Shown here one piece after another: positions 1 to 6,673 of a stretch of DNA of 11,327 nucleotides. The position numbers and the translations under genes were made by a program. The notes under the pieces were generated by a model. That model was not told the DNA's origin. It ran no database searches and worked only from the letters and a program-made list of their open reading frames with translations. The stretch lies in contig JAPLGV010000370.1 in assembly GCA_026389975.1 (NCBI GenBank), positions 1-11,327 on the forward strand, written 5' to 3'. Every line of letters begins with the position of its first letter. Within the stretch, counting starts at the first letter, position 1. The stretch comes from Chloroflexota bacterium (lineage in GTDB: Bacteria; Chloroflexota; Anaerolineae; Anaerolineales; Villigracilaceae).

Positions 1-25
1 TTCAGATTTATGCAAGAAGCAGTAA
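1..25 (+). repeat. Right end of dispersed 94-bp inverted-repeat element (truncated by window edge)
   Basis: This stretch matches the right end of two full 94-bp elements found at 7408-7501 and 9537-9630, sharing the core TTTATGCAAGAAGCAGTAA. The left half, if present, would lie before the window. No function is known to me; it could be the remnant of a MITE-like element. Confidence 0.6.
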
Positions 26-63
26 AATTGCTGCCGAAGGTCCCTGTTTTTTGATCGTTCAAG

Positions 64-91
64 GTTCACGGATTTATGCAAGAAGCAGTAA
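64..91 (+). repeat. Second right-end copy of the 94-bp element family
   Basis: This is another 28-bp right end, GTTCACGG followed by the core ATTTATGCAAGAAGCAGTAA, 66 bp after the first copy at 1-25. No left end (TTACAGGGTACTGCG...) lies between the two, so this is a tandem pair of right ends or an end duplication, not two complete elements. It sits 43 bp beyond the stop of the minus-strand antiporter-like operon. Confidence 0.6.
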
Positions 92-134
92 GTTGCAGTC
101 GAGTCTGCCCGTCTGGTATGATTATGAAATTGGG

Positions 135-1532
135 CTATCGCCCCAGGTGAGTAAAAATTGCCGGAAGTTTCGTCCACAACGGCAGCACCCATTGTGGGAA
201 TAATCCCAGCAGGAGGAGAGCCAGGAAGCCGAGGGCAAGGAGGATGCGCTGCGCTCCCGTTTCACGAGATTCCCAGTGGGCTCCTTCGGGAGCGGCGGCG
301 AAAGCCAACATTACGCGGACTGCGCTGAAGAAAAGGCCGAGGTTACCGATCAGCACCCAGATGACAACAGGCAGAGATATTGAGGCCAGCCCCTCCCAGA
401 TGGCCTGGTGAGGCGGAAACCCGGCCAGTAAAGGCATTCCAGCCAATGCCAGGTTTGCCAGCACCAGCCCGGAAGTCGCGAAAGGCCAGATGCGTACCAG
501 GCCTTTGATGTCGCTCAGGATCAGCGTTGGTGAATGCTCTTTCAGAATGGTTAAGGCGAGTGCCCAAACAACCAAACTGAGGGTCCGGGGAACAAAGAGC
601 ATGAAGAGAATATTCAGCCCCACTGTTCCCCCCAGACTGAGGGTCAGTATGGAGAACCCCGTCTCCATGATGACGGCATATCCCATGATGCGTCCCAGGT
701 GCTGTTGAAAGGCTGCCAGGAGACCGCCGCTAACAACCATGAGTATACCAACGGTCGTCAAAACGCTCCCCAGGGCGGGCGCATCGCGCAGCCAGGTGTA
801 GTGATCCAAAAACCCCAACCCGAAGAATATGGTCACTGTGGGGAACATCCACAGAATGAAGGCGACTGAGTAGGGCGACGATTCCTCCGTCAACATGGGG
901 ATCCAACTGTAGAAAGGGAAAACTGCCAGCAGGAAGGAAAAACCCAGACCGATCAGGATGGCCGCTTGTTGTACTAATTTTAGGTCACCGGGGTTGGCCT
1001 CGATCCCGGCCAACAACCAGCCGGAGAAGAGAATGAACGGCATGGCGAGAGTCTGGAAAATCAAAAAGCGGATCAACCCCTTGCCGGGTCTTTGCCCTGG
1101 CGCCGAAAGCAGCGGGATGGAAAGAAGCACTGCCATTTCGATCAGCAGAGCAGCGTAAAGGAACGGTTCGACTGCCAGCGCGGCTACCAACAGGGCGGTG
1201 ATTGACAATCCCAGAGAGGTCAGGGGGCGGGCTGTCTTCACTGCGGGAGCGACGGCAAACCAGACGATCGCCGAGCCGTAGATCAGGGCCAGCAAAGACC
1301 GGTCGGCGGAGCCTAGAACGAGATGCCGTCCCAGAATTTCAAAGGAAGATGAAAGTTTGAAAGACACGTTCCCGATTGTCATGGCAGTGTCAATCGGCAG
1401 CAACCAGGCAGCCAGAGTCAGGAAAAGGGTGAAAATACAGGCAATCAGGGCAATCACTTTCTGATTGCGTAGCAGCATGAGTAAGCCTGCCAGGGTGAGC
1501 GGGAGGAAAATCCATAAGAACGGTGCGTTCAT
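135..1532 (-). CDS. NuoN/NuoM-like proton-translocating antiporter-type membrane subunit
   Basis: A 465-residue polytopic membrane protein of the ND2/ND4/ND5 (NuoL/M/N, MrpA/D, HyfB/F) family. Family landmarks in order: a glutamate in a transmembrane helix (E132), a histidine-less version of the PFHxWLP motif (PFYSWIP, 206-211), a GRIMGYAVIMETGFS stretch (280-294) resembling the RLLAYSSISHMG motif of NuoN, and LAGMPLLAGFPPHQ (363-376) resembling the family LxGxPxxxGFxxK motif. Lysines usually involved in proton transfer appear replaced: R155 in GLIRFLIF, no lysine in LWMFPTV, and H375 in GFPPHQ. The ATG at 1532 is chosen because AGGAGG stands just upstream and the ATG overlaps the upstream stop as ATGA. 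A longer frame to 1781 runs through the neighbour and shows no family similarity. It is last in the operon. Family is confident; NuoN versus NuoM type and actual proton pumping are not. Confidence 0.82.
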   Translation of the reverse strand: MNAPFLWIFLPLTLAGLLMLLRNQKVIALIACIFTLFLTLAAWLLPIDTAMTIGNVSFKLSSSFEILGRHLVLGSADRSLLALIYGSAIVWFAVAPAVKTARPLTSLGLSITALLVAALAVEPFLYAALLIEMAVLLSIPLLSAPGQRPGKGLIRFLIFQTLAMPFILFSGWLLAGIEANPGDLKLVQQAAILIGLGFSFLLAVFPFYSWIPMLTEESSPYSVAFILWMFPTVTIFFGLGFLDHYTWLRDAPALGSVLTTVGILMVVSGGLLAAFQQHLGRIMGYAVIMETGFSILTLSLGGTVGLNILFMLFVPRTLSLVVWALALTILKEHSPTLILSDIKGLVRIWPFATSGLVLANLALAGMPLLAGFPPHQAIWEGLASISLPVVIWVLIGNLGLFFSAVRVMLAFAAAPEGAHWESRETGAQRILLALGFLALLLLGLFPQWVLPLWTKLPAIFTHLGR

Positions 1533-2113
1533 GGTTTTTCCTCCTGGGGCATATTCAGGAAGTAGGCGCCGGTCAATGCCAGACCAAGATTGACGGCGGA
1601 CAACAAGGCAGCGACCAGGGTGGAGCTTTCCACCGCGGCGTAAAGGATCTCGAACCCGGCCAGGACCGTCAACAGGCCAAGGATCACCCGGAAGGGCTGC
1701 GCGCTGATGCCGAGTTGAAGTAATCCCATTACAACTAAGAGGAGGCTGCCCCAGGCGATCGGCAGACCGAGTCCCAACCAACTGGAGGCGCGCAAGGAAA
1801 GTGCAAAGGTGGCGGCCGTGATGATCCCGGCGGTAAAAAGGCGAAATAATCGCCCCTGAGGCCAGGATGCCTCAGCCTCTTCCGCGGGATCGGTGTTAAG
1901 TTGCGCGATGCCAAGGACTGCGCAGGCCATCCAGCCAGTGACCAGTTTGGCGGCGGCCATTGAGACAGGCCAATGGGTTTGGACCAGCCAGAAAATGCTC
2001 AAATATTGAATTGCCAGCAAACCAATACCCCAGCGCCAATCCCTTTGGAGCAGCAGACCGACGGAGGTGACCAACACAATGAGAAAGGCAATCCAATTTA
2101 GAATGGTAATCAT
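1529..2113 (-). CDS. NuoK/MrpC/HyfE-like small membrane subunit
   Basis: A 194-residue membrane protein with about five to six predicted helices. The C-terminal half (about 125-187) resembles NuoK/MrpC/HyfE: LGISAQPFRVILGLLTVLAG, then GFEILYAAVE (153-162) with two membrane glutamates (E155, E162) and AVNLGL (173-178), recalling the glutamates of NuoK. The N-terminal half (1-70) is an extra hydrophobic block containing AIQYLSIFWLVQ and KLVTGWM, which makes it longer than the roughly 100-residue NuoK. A charged linker (TDPAEEAEA) lies near 74-82. The start at 2113 is one base after the TAA of the upstream gene, with GAGG upstream; the stop overlaps the next ATG. This position between two antiporter-like subunits matches a NuoK- or MrpC-type partner. 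The family call is moderate, from pattern only. Confidence 0.65.
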   Translation of the reverse strand: MITILNWIAFLIVLVTSVGLLLQRDWRWGIGLLAIQYLSIFWLVQTHWPVSMAAAKLVTGWMACAVLGIAQLNTDPAEEAEASWPQGRLFRLFTAGIITAATFALSLRASSWLGLGLPIAWGSLLLVVMGLLQLGISAQPFRVILGLLTVLAGFEILYAAVESSTLVAALLSAVNLGLALTGAYFLNMPQEEKP

Positions 2114-2114
2114 G

Positions 2115-3695
2115 TTACCGGCCTCGCGTGGAGAGGACGGAGAGTACTCGTGTGGAGAGGACGGAGAGGATCAAAGTGAGCAGCAGTAATGACCAGAGCA
2201 AGCCGCCTTCTCCTTCCAGAGATGACGTAATTATGTCGGCAATCCTGCGGAAAAAATCATAAATGGTTGTCAGCATTTGATACAACCGCTCGAGACGGAA
2301 GATACGCGTCCACTGGTTGGGACTGCTGGCCGGCACCACCCGGACCAGGACGGTAAGTGCCAACGCTGTAAACCCGGCAGCCAGTATGTTGGCGATGATG
2401 GCTGCCCACCACTGACCGAGGCTGCGCGCCCCGTCCCAGCCCCACAGGCCGAGCAGGATGGCAATTGCAGCAAGCAGGAACAGCCCGGTCGGGTACAGAA
2501 CCTTCGTCCATCTTTCCTGCGATTCAAGGCTGGTTTCTCCGGGATGGAGGGCGTGGCGGATGAACCCGGCCATCAATAACGCTTGAGCAGGAAGGAACGG
2601 AATGACAAACAACCAGGAATTCTGGTTCCCGGTCTGCCAGACGGATGCGGAGGGGGAGAAAGGCAGGGATGAAAGACCCCAGAGACCAAGCAGGGGCAAC
2701 CAGATGGTACTCCTCTGGCGTGCCGAGAAAAGGAACAATAACCCGCCGCCCAGGATAAGCATAACGCCCCAGCCGATGCTCCCGGTTGGATTGCCGCGTA
2801 GACTGGCGGCGACGGACAAGGAGGCCATTCCCAGCACCCAAAACGGGCGGCCCAGGATTTCGTCGGAGGCGCGCAGCCACATCCAGCCGGCGTAAAGGGC
2901 GGCGACAGCCGCCAGGATGAGTAAATATGGCGGCAGAGACGATTTCAAAGCATTGGCCGGAATGCGTGCCAGCAGGCTCAGGCTGGCCGCCGCCGAGACC
3001 AGCCGCAGGGATGTCCCGAATCCGCGCCGGAGAACGTTTTGCTTCCGATAGGGTAAGTGCAGGGGAAAGACGCCCAGTCGCAGGCCCGCCGCGATCAACA
3101 GGTAAGTCCCGGCGCTGGCAGGGGTGGCGCGGAAGTTCATCAGTATTCCGCCTGCCGTGCTGACCAGGTTGGCCCACAAGACCAGCCCGGTCCCGGCCAA
3201 GCGGGCTGCGAATGCAATCACTACACCCTGATTTTGCTCCTCGCCTTCAGTGGAACGGAGCATGGTGATCAATTCGGCCAGGTCAATCGAGGACCAGACC
3301 AGGATAAGCGTCAGAGGATTTTCGGCGGCCACCGCCAGGATGCCCAGCGCGGTGAGCAGGAGCGTCCCAGCCCAGGCAGCCGGATCGTTTTCCGCACGCA
3401 CGACCGAGGTCCAGATAACCGCTGCAGCTAATGCAGCCAGGGAAAGGGCATACGGCCAGGATATCCCGTCTGCCAGCCAGGTGGGCGAAAAGAAGAAGAG
3501 CTTCACCGGCTGCCAGGGGGCCAGAGAAATGCTTTGGGGGAGGCGGATGTGCCAGAGGAATATGCCGATGAGAGCTAGAGTTGCTCCCCCGACGGCGAGC
3601 ATCCAGGGATATTTGAAGTTCGGCCGCACAAAACGCAAGAGTATCAGCGTCAGTGCGGTCAGGAGCATCAAAAAGATGGGCAATAGAATAAACAT
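2115..3695 (-). CDS. ND5/ND4-like antiporter-type membrane subunit, first gene of the operon
   Basis: A 526-residue, very hydrophobic protein with about a dozen or more helices, of the proton-conducting transporter family (NuoL/M/N, MrpA/D, HyfB). Visible landmarks: LVWSSIDLAEL (132-142) with an acidic transmembrane position like the TM5 glutamate, R165 where a TM7 lysine is common, and GLRLGVFPLHLPYRK (204-218) resembling the KxGxxPFHxWLP motif with His213 kept. The later family motifs are weak. The C-terminal part (about 466-511) has a charged segment, RLERLYQMLTTIYDFFRR, then a last helix, as in NuoL/MrpA-like tails. The final residues are a duplicated LSVLSTR. ATG 3695 begins with a hydrophobic stretch and has no good ribosome site. 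It is one base from the next gene and starts a three-gene operon. Which paralogue it is cannot be settled by eye. Confidence 0.7.
   Translation of the reverse strand: MFILLPIFLMLLTALTLILLRFVRPNFKYPWMLAVGGATLALIGIFLWHIRLPQSISLAPWQPVKLFFFSPTWLADGISWPYALSLAALAAAVIWTSVVRAENDPAAWAGTLLLTALGILAVAAENPLTLILVWSSIDLAELITMLRSTEGEEQNQGVVIAFAARLAGTGLVLWANLVSTAGGILMNFRATPASAGTYLLIAAGLRLGVFPLHLPYRKQNVLRRGFGTSLRLVSAAASLSLLARIPANALKSSLPPYLLILAAVAALYAGWMWLRASDEILGRPFWVLGMASLSVAASLRGNPTGSIGWGVMLILGGGLLFLFSARQRSTIWLPLLGLWGLSSLPFSPSASVWQTGNQNSWLFVIPFLPAQALLMAGFIRHALHPGETSLESQERWTKVLYPTGLFLLAAIAILLGLWGWDGARSLGQWWAAIIANILAAGFTALALTVLVRVVPASSPNQWTRIFRLERLYQMLTTIYDFFRRIADIITSSLEGEGGLLWSLLLLTLILSVLSTRVLSVLSTRGR
2125..2168. 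repeat. In-frame 24-bp tandem duplication at a gene's 3' end
   Basis: Two copies of cgYgtggagaggacggagag (starts 2125 and 2149) repeat with a 24-bp period; 17 bases are identical and one mismatch is nearby. On the minus strand they encode LSVLSTR twice at the extreme C-terminus of the 526-residue membrane protein. The frame is kept, so this looks like a recent slippage duplication beyond the last membrane helix. Confidence 0.85.
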
Positions 3696-3706
3696 AATTC
3701 GGGGTT

Positions 3707-3714
3707 ATTGTATC
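3707..3714 (-). promoter_or_regulatory. Putative extended -10 promoter of the antiporter-like operon
   Basis: On the minus strand the sequence reads TGATACAAT, a TGn-type extended -10 element, with no good -35 box. Its expected transcription start (about 3700) lies only about five bases before the ATG at 3695, which also lacks a Shine-Dalgarno sequence, so the transcript may be nearly leaderless. Assigned by eye only. Confidence 0.35.
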
Positions 3715-3746
3715 AGAAACGTTGCCCCTTTCCTGGGGTTATTATG

Positions 3747-3752
3747 TAAAAT
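3747..3752 (+). promoter_or_regulatory. Putative -10 box for the lipid kinase operon
   Basis: TAAAAT preceded by TG, with TTGCCC at 3722-3727 as a weak -35 at 19-bp spacing. The expected start near 3759 leaves a short leader that includes the ribosome site GAGGAGAG (3769-3776) before the ATG at 3783. GGGGTTATT occurs as a direct repeat at 3701-3709 and 3735-3743, flanking this divergent region, and could be an operator. Confidence 0.35.
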
Positions 3753-3782
3753 ACAGCATACTTTTTTTGAGGAGAGTGGTTC

Positions 3783-4715
3783 ATGCCCCGTTCCCTGCTC
3801 ATTGTTAATCCTATTTCCGGCCGCGGATTTGCCGGACGTTCCCTGCCGTTGATGGAACAAGAATTGAAAAAATACAACATTGATTACAAATTAGTGCTGA
3901 CTGAACGTCCCTGGCACGCCGCGGAGTTGGCCGAGCAAGGTGCTCGCGATGGATATGAAACCGTCATCATTGCCAGCGGTGACGGGACAGCCAATGAAGT
4001 GCTGAATGGCCTGATGCGTGCCAGGCTGGCCGGATTTGACAAAACTACCATGGGGCAGATCGCCGTGGGCACCGGGAACGATTTTGCTTATGGCATGGGC
4101 ATCCCTGGCGGGGTGGAAGCGGGCTGTAAAATCCTGGCCGAGAACTACCGCCGCCCCATTGACGTGGGCATTGTCAAGGGAGGCGATTATCCCGAAGGCC
4201 GCTACTTCGGCAACGGCGTGGGTATCGGTTTCGACGCCGCCACTGGTTTCGTGGCTGCCAAAATCCGCTGGATGCGCGGCCTGCTCCTGTATCTCATTGC
4301 TGCCATCGAAACCATCTTCGTTTATTACAAAGCGCCTGCCGTCAAACTGACCTACGATGACAAAGAGATGGATATCTCCCCGCTGATGCTTTCAATCATG
4401 AACGGGCGGCGCATGGGCGGCGGCTTCTTCTTTGCCCCCAACGGCGACCCCGGCGACGGCAGCTTCGACCTGTGCATTGCCCATGCAGTCAGCCAGTTGC
4501 GCATTTTCGGTCTCATCCCCTACTTCATGAAGGGTACCCAGGCTACACAAAAAGAAGTGATCATGGCCCAGGCCCGCAAGGTGAAGGTCACAGCGGTGCA
4601 GGGTACGCTCCCGGTCCACTGCGATGGCGAGACGGTCTGCTTCGAGGGCAAGGAACTGACCATCGAACTGCTTCCGGCGCAGATCGAGTTCATCACCCAG
4701 AAACCTGCCGCATGA
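3783..4715 (+). CDS. Diacylglycerol kinase-family lipid kinase (YegS/BmrU/DgkB-like)
   Basis: A 310-residue cytosolic or membrane-associated ATP-dependent lipid kinase of the DAGK catalytic family. It probably phosphorylates diacylglycerol or a related lipid at the inner membrane face. Visible motifs: NPISGRG (9-15) in the nucleotide-binding region, ASGDGTANEV (64-73) corresponding to the GGDGT motif but with Ser for the first Gly, VGTGNDFA (95-102), GNGVGIGFDA (143-152) and DGSFDL (225-230), with a C-terminal HCDGE (279-283) typical of the second domain. The length fits the family (about 290-330). ATG 3783 has GAGGAGAG just upstream. The stop overlaps the start of the acyltransferase gene (ATGA), so the two are translationally coupled. 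The exact lipid substrate is not shown; sphingosine or other lipid specificity is possible. Confidence 0.88.
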   Translation: MPRSLLIVNPISGRGFAGRSLPLMEQELKKYNIDYKLVLTERPWHAAELAEQGARDGYETVIIASGDGTANEVLNGLMRARLAGFDKTTMGQIAVGTGNDFAYGMGIPGGVEAGCKILAENYRRPIDVGIVKGGDYPEGRYFGNGVGIGFDAATGFVAAKIRWMRGLLLYLIAAIETIFVYYKAPAVKLTYDDKEMDISPLMLSIMNGRRMGGGFFFAPNGDPGDGSFDLCIAHAVSQLRIFGLIPYFMKGTQATQKEVIMAQARKVKVTAVQGTLPVHCDGETVCFEGKELTIELLPAQIEFITQKPAA

Positions 4716-5380
4716 AGCCGGTCCATTCTTTTGTCTCTTGGGTAATTCAGGTGGCGACAAGTGTTCTATGCCGGATCGAGCGTTCCCGGCTGGCGCAGGT
4801 CCCAGCGCGGGGACCGTTGATTCTGGCCGTAAACCACATCAACTCGCTCGAGGTCCCTTTGCTGTTTGCCCATCTCCAGCCGCGTAAAATGATCGGACTG
4901 GCGAAAATCGAGACCTGGAACAGCAAGTTTATGGGCTGGCTGTTTGACATGTGGGATGCCATTCCAATCCGCCGCGGCGAAGCGGACCTGGAGGCTATCC
5001 GCCGCTGTTTGGATGTGCTCAAGGCCGGGAATATCCTTGCCGTTGCCCCCGAAGGGACGCGCTCGAATAACGGACGCCTGTTGCACTCTCAGCCCGGGAT
5101 TGTTTTGATCGCGCTGCGCTCCGGCGCGCCCATCCTGCCGATGGCTCACTGGGGTGGGGAGGACTTCGGCGCCAACCTGAAGAAACTCAAACGGACGGAT
5201 TTCCATATCCGTGTGGGCAAGCCGTTTTACCTGGACGCTAAGGGCGAAAAAGTGAACGGGGAGATTCGCCAGGCGATGGCAGACGAGATCATGTCTCAGA
5301 TTGCGCTGCTGATGCCGGAAGACTATCGCGGCGAATACGCGAACTGCAAGTCTCCGCCAAATTATTTGCGGTTTTCTTGA
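4712..5380 (+). CDS. plsC: PlsC-type lysophospholipid acyltransferase (1-acylglycerol-3-phosphate acyltransferase family)
   Basis: A 222-residue acyltransferase of the PlsC/LPLAT superfamily, expected to transfer an acyl chain to lysophosphatidic acid or a related lysolipid at the membrane. The N-terminus (about 7-20) is a short hydrophobic anchor. Motif I reads NHINSLE (41-47): the catalytic HX4D is present as HX4E, with Glu47 in place of Asp. Motif II is PIRRG (85-89) and motif III is APEGTRS (112-118). The start is ATG 4712, which overlaps the kinase stop (ATGA); a longer frame from 4472 would run through the kinase gene. Length and motif spacing suit the family. Coupling to a lipid kinase suggests use or remodelling of phosphatidate-type lipids. 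The Asp-to-Glu change leaves activity and substrate uncertain. Confidence 0.85.
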   Translation: MKPVHSFVSWVIQVATSVLCRIERSRLAQVPARGPLILAVNHINSLEVPLLFAHLQPRKMIGLAKIETWNSKFMGWLFDMWDAIPIRRGEADLEAIRRCLDVLKAGNILAVAPEGTRSNNGRLLHSQPGIVLIALRSGAPILPMAHWGGEDFGANLKKLKRTDFHIRVGKPFYLDAKGEKVNGEIRQAMADEIMSQIALLMPEDYRGEYANCKSPPNYLRFS

Positions 5381-5467
5381 AAGATTTCGGTTCTCTGGGA
5401 ATCGCCGTGGCGATGGATATCTTTCCCTCTATCACGGGAATTCCCAAAGACCCAAGATTTCGATTCC

Positions 5468-5485
5468 GCCGCCGGGGACGGCGGC
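5468..5485 (+). terminator. GC-rich hairpin after plsC, possible terminator
   Basis: GCCGCCG-GGGA-CGGCGGC makes a perfect 7-bp stem with a GNRA-type tetraloop. It lies between the plsC stop (5380) and the ttuB promoter region. The following TGTTGATTT is only weakly U-rich, so termination is plausible but not certain. Confidence 0.4.
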
Positions 5486-5501
5486 TGTTGATTTGAAAGT
5501 G

Positions 5502-5507
5502 TATAAT
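5502..5507 (+). promoter_or_regulatory. Putative -10 box (TATAAT) for ttuB-ttuA-yhhQ
   Basis: A consensus TATAAT, preceded by TG, lies 39 bp before the ATG of ttuB and just after the hairpin at 5468-5485. No good -35 box is seen at 17-18 bp. The rest of 5381-5501 holds only a 9-bp direct repeat (aagatttcg at 5381 and 5454). Confidence 0.45.
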
Positions 5508-5545
5508 CCATCCAGGCATGGTAAAATTCGCGCCCCGGAGTGCCC

Positions 5546-5737
5546 ATGGTCAAACTCATCTTACGTAAACAAGAATATGAAGTCCGTCCCGGCATGACCC
5601 TGCTGGACGCGCTCAAGAAAAACAACATCCTGCCAGAAGGCGTAATCTGCACGCGGGACAGCGAGTTGATTGCTGAAGATGAGATTTTGAAAGATGGTGA
5701 TGTCATTAAACTCATCGCCGCGATTTCCGGAGGCTAG
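5546..5737 (+). CDS. ttuB: TtuB-like ubiquitin-fold sulfur carrier protein
   Basis: A 63-residue beta-grasp sulfur carrier of the ThiS/MoaD/TtuB family. The C-terminus AAISGG (58-63) ends in the exposed Gly-Gly that is adenylated and converted to a thiocarboxylate in this family, and it closely resembles the LSAISGG tail I recall for Thermus TtuB. In Thermus, TtuB donates sulfur to TtuA for 2-thiolation of ribothymidine 54 in tRNA; the E1-like activator TtuC is not in this window. ATG 5546 is preferred over the in-frame GTG at 5540 because GGAG (5537-5540) stands five bases before it. The stop codon abuts the ttuA ATG, which strongly supports a TtuB role over ThiS or MoaD. The cytosolic partner role is inferred from family and context. 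Confidence 0.87.
   Translation: MVKLILRKQEYEVRPGMTLLDALKKNNILPEGVICTRDSELIAEDEILKDGDVIKLIAAISGG
5729..5733 (+). promoter_or_regulatory. ttuA ribosome binding site overlapping the ttuB Gly-Gly codons
   Basis: GGAGG lies in the final GGA GGC codons of ttuB, four bases before the ttuA ATG (5738), with the TAG stop in between. The Shine-Dalgarno sequence for the thiolase is thus built from the essential C-terminal diglycine codons, which couples the two translations. Confidence 0.8.
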
Positions 5738-6673
5738 ATGAAGTGCCGGATTTGCGGCCAAAAAGCCGTGGTCAACATGCGCCAGCATAAACTGGCGCTG
5801 TGCAAAGACCATTACCTCGAATGGATTCCCGAACAAACCGAGCGCTTCATCGAGAAGTATAAGATGTTCACGCGCGAAGAAAAAGTTCTAGTCGCCGTTT
5901 CCGGTGGCAAGGACTCGCTTTCGCTCTGGGACATCCTTCAGCGCTTGGGTGTTCAAGCCGATGGTTTGTACATCTGTCTTGGCATTGATGGCCCAATGTC
6001 TCCGACAGGGGAAGGCCTCAGCTATTCGTCTGAGTCACAACGCCTGACTGAGAAGTTCGCCGACGAGCGCAGCCTGAAATTGCACATCGTGGATGTTCAG
6101 AAGGAATACGGCGCAACCATCCCGCAATTTGCCCTGAAATCCCATCGAGGGCGGGGCAAACCGTGCTCGGTCTGCGGGCTGGTCAAACGTCACGTGATGA
6201 ACCGCATCGCGCGTGACTTCGGTTATGATGTGCTGGCGACCGGTCACAATCTGGACGACGAGGCTGCGGTCCTCTTCGGGAATACCCTGACATGGGCGGG
6301 CGAGTACCTGCTCCGCCAGGGGCCGGTGCTTCCGGGGACCCCGGGCCTGGCGCGCAAAGTCAAGCCGCTCTGTCGCATCTACGAGCGCGAGATGCTGGCC
6401 TACGCCCTGTTGCGCGGCATCGAGTACATTTATGACGAGTGCCCGTTTTCCGTCGGCTCGACCTCGATTTATTACAAACAATTGCTCAACAGACTGGAAA
6501 GCGACCGCCCCGGGGCGAAACAGTCTTTTTACCTTTCCTTCCTCGAAGCCCGCAAATCCGGACTATTTGCTGAGCGCGAAGAAATCCAAGCCGAACTGCA
6601 CCTCTGTCCCAAATGCGGACAGCCGACTTCCGCCCCGGGCCTTTGTTCGTTTTGCAGGATGATGAGCCGATAA
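5738..6673 (+). CDS. ttuA: TtuA-like tRNA 2-thiouridine synthetase
   Basis: A 311-residue ATP-dependent tRNA thiolase of the TtuA/TtcA/Ncs6 family, expected to make 2-thio-ribothymidine at tRNA position 54 using sulfur from TtuB. Order of elements: an N-terminal zinc-finger set C3, C6, C22, H25; the PP-loop VSGGKDS (54-60); a central CSVC (C143 and C146) and C235 in DECPFS, fitting the three cysteines that hold the 4Fe-4S cluster in TtuA; ATGHNLDDEA (167-176); and a C-terminal zinc ribbon C290, C293, C303, C306. The length is close to that of the Thermus enzyme. The ATG follows the ttuB stop without a gap. The stop overlaps the next ATG by one base (TAATG). All key residues of an active enzyme appear present. 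Confidence 0.92.
   Translation: MKCRICGQKAVVNMRQHKLALCKDHYLEWIPEQTERFIEKYKMFTREEKVLVAVSGGKDSLSLWDILQRLGVQADGLYICLGIDGPMSPTGEGLSYSSESQRLTEKFADERSLKLHIVDVQKEYGATIPQFALKSHRGRGKPCSVCGLVKRHVMNRIARDFGYDVLATGHNLDDEAAVLFGNTLTWAGEYLLRQGPVLPGTPGLARKVKPLCRIYEREMLAYALLRGIEYIYDECPFSVGSTSIYYKQLLNRLESDRPGAKQSFYLSFLEARKSGLFAEREEIQAELHLCPKCGQPTSAPGLCSFCRMMSR

Noticed and set aside
1533..1781. N-terminal extension of the 465-residue antiporter-like protein to 548 residues
   Set aside because: The added residues are Arg/Pro-rich and non-membrane, overlap the upstream gene, and a strong AGGAGG precedes the ATG at 1532.
3250..3852. 200-residue plus-strand frame across the divergent promoter
   Set aside because: It is antisense to the antiporter-like gene, runs into the kinase gene, and has an Arg/Ser-rich shadow-like composition.
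4472..4711. N-terminal extension of PlsC through the kinase gene
   Set aside because: It is the out-of-frame shadow of the kinase; ATG 4712 gives a family-sized protein and an ATGA overlap.
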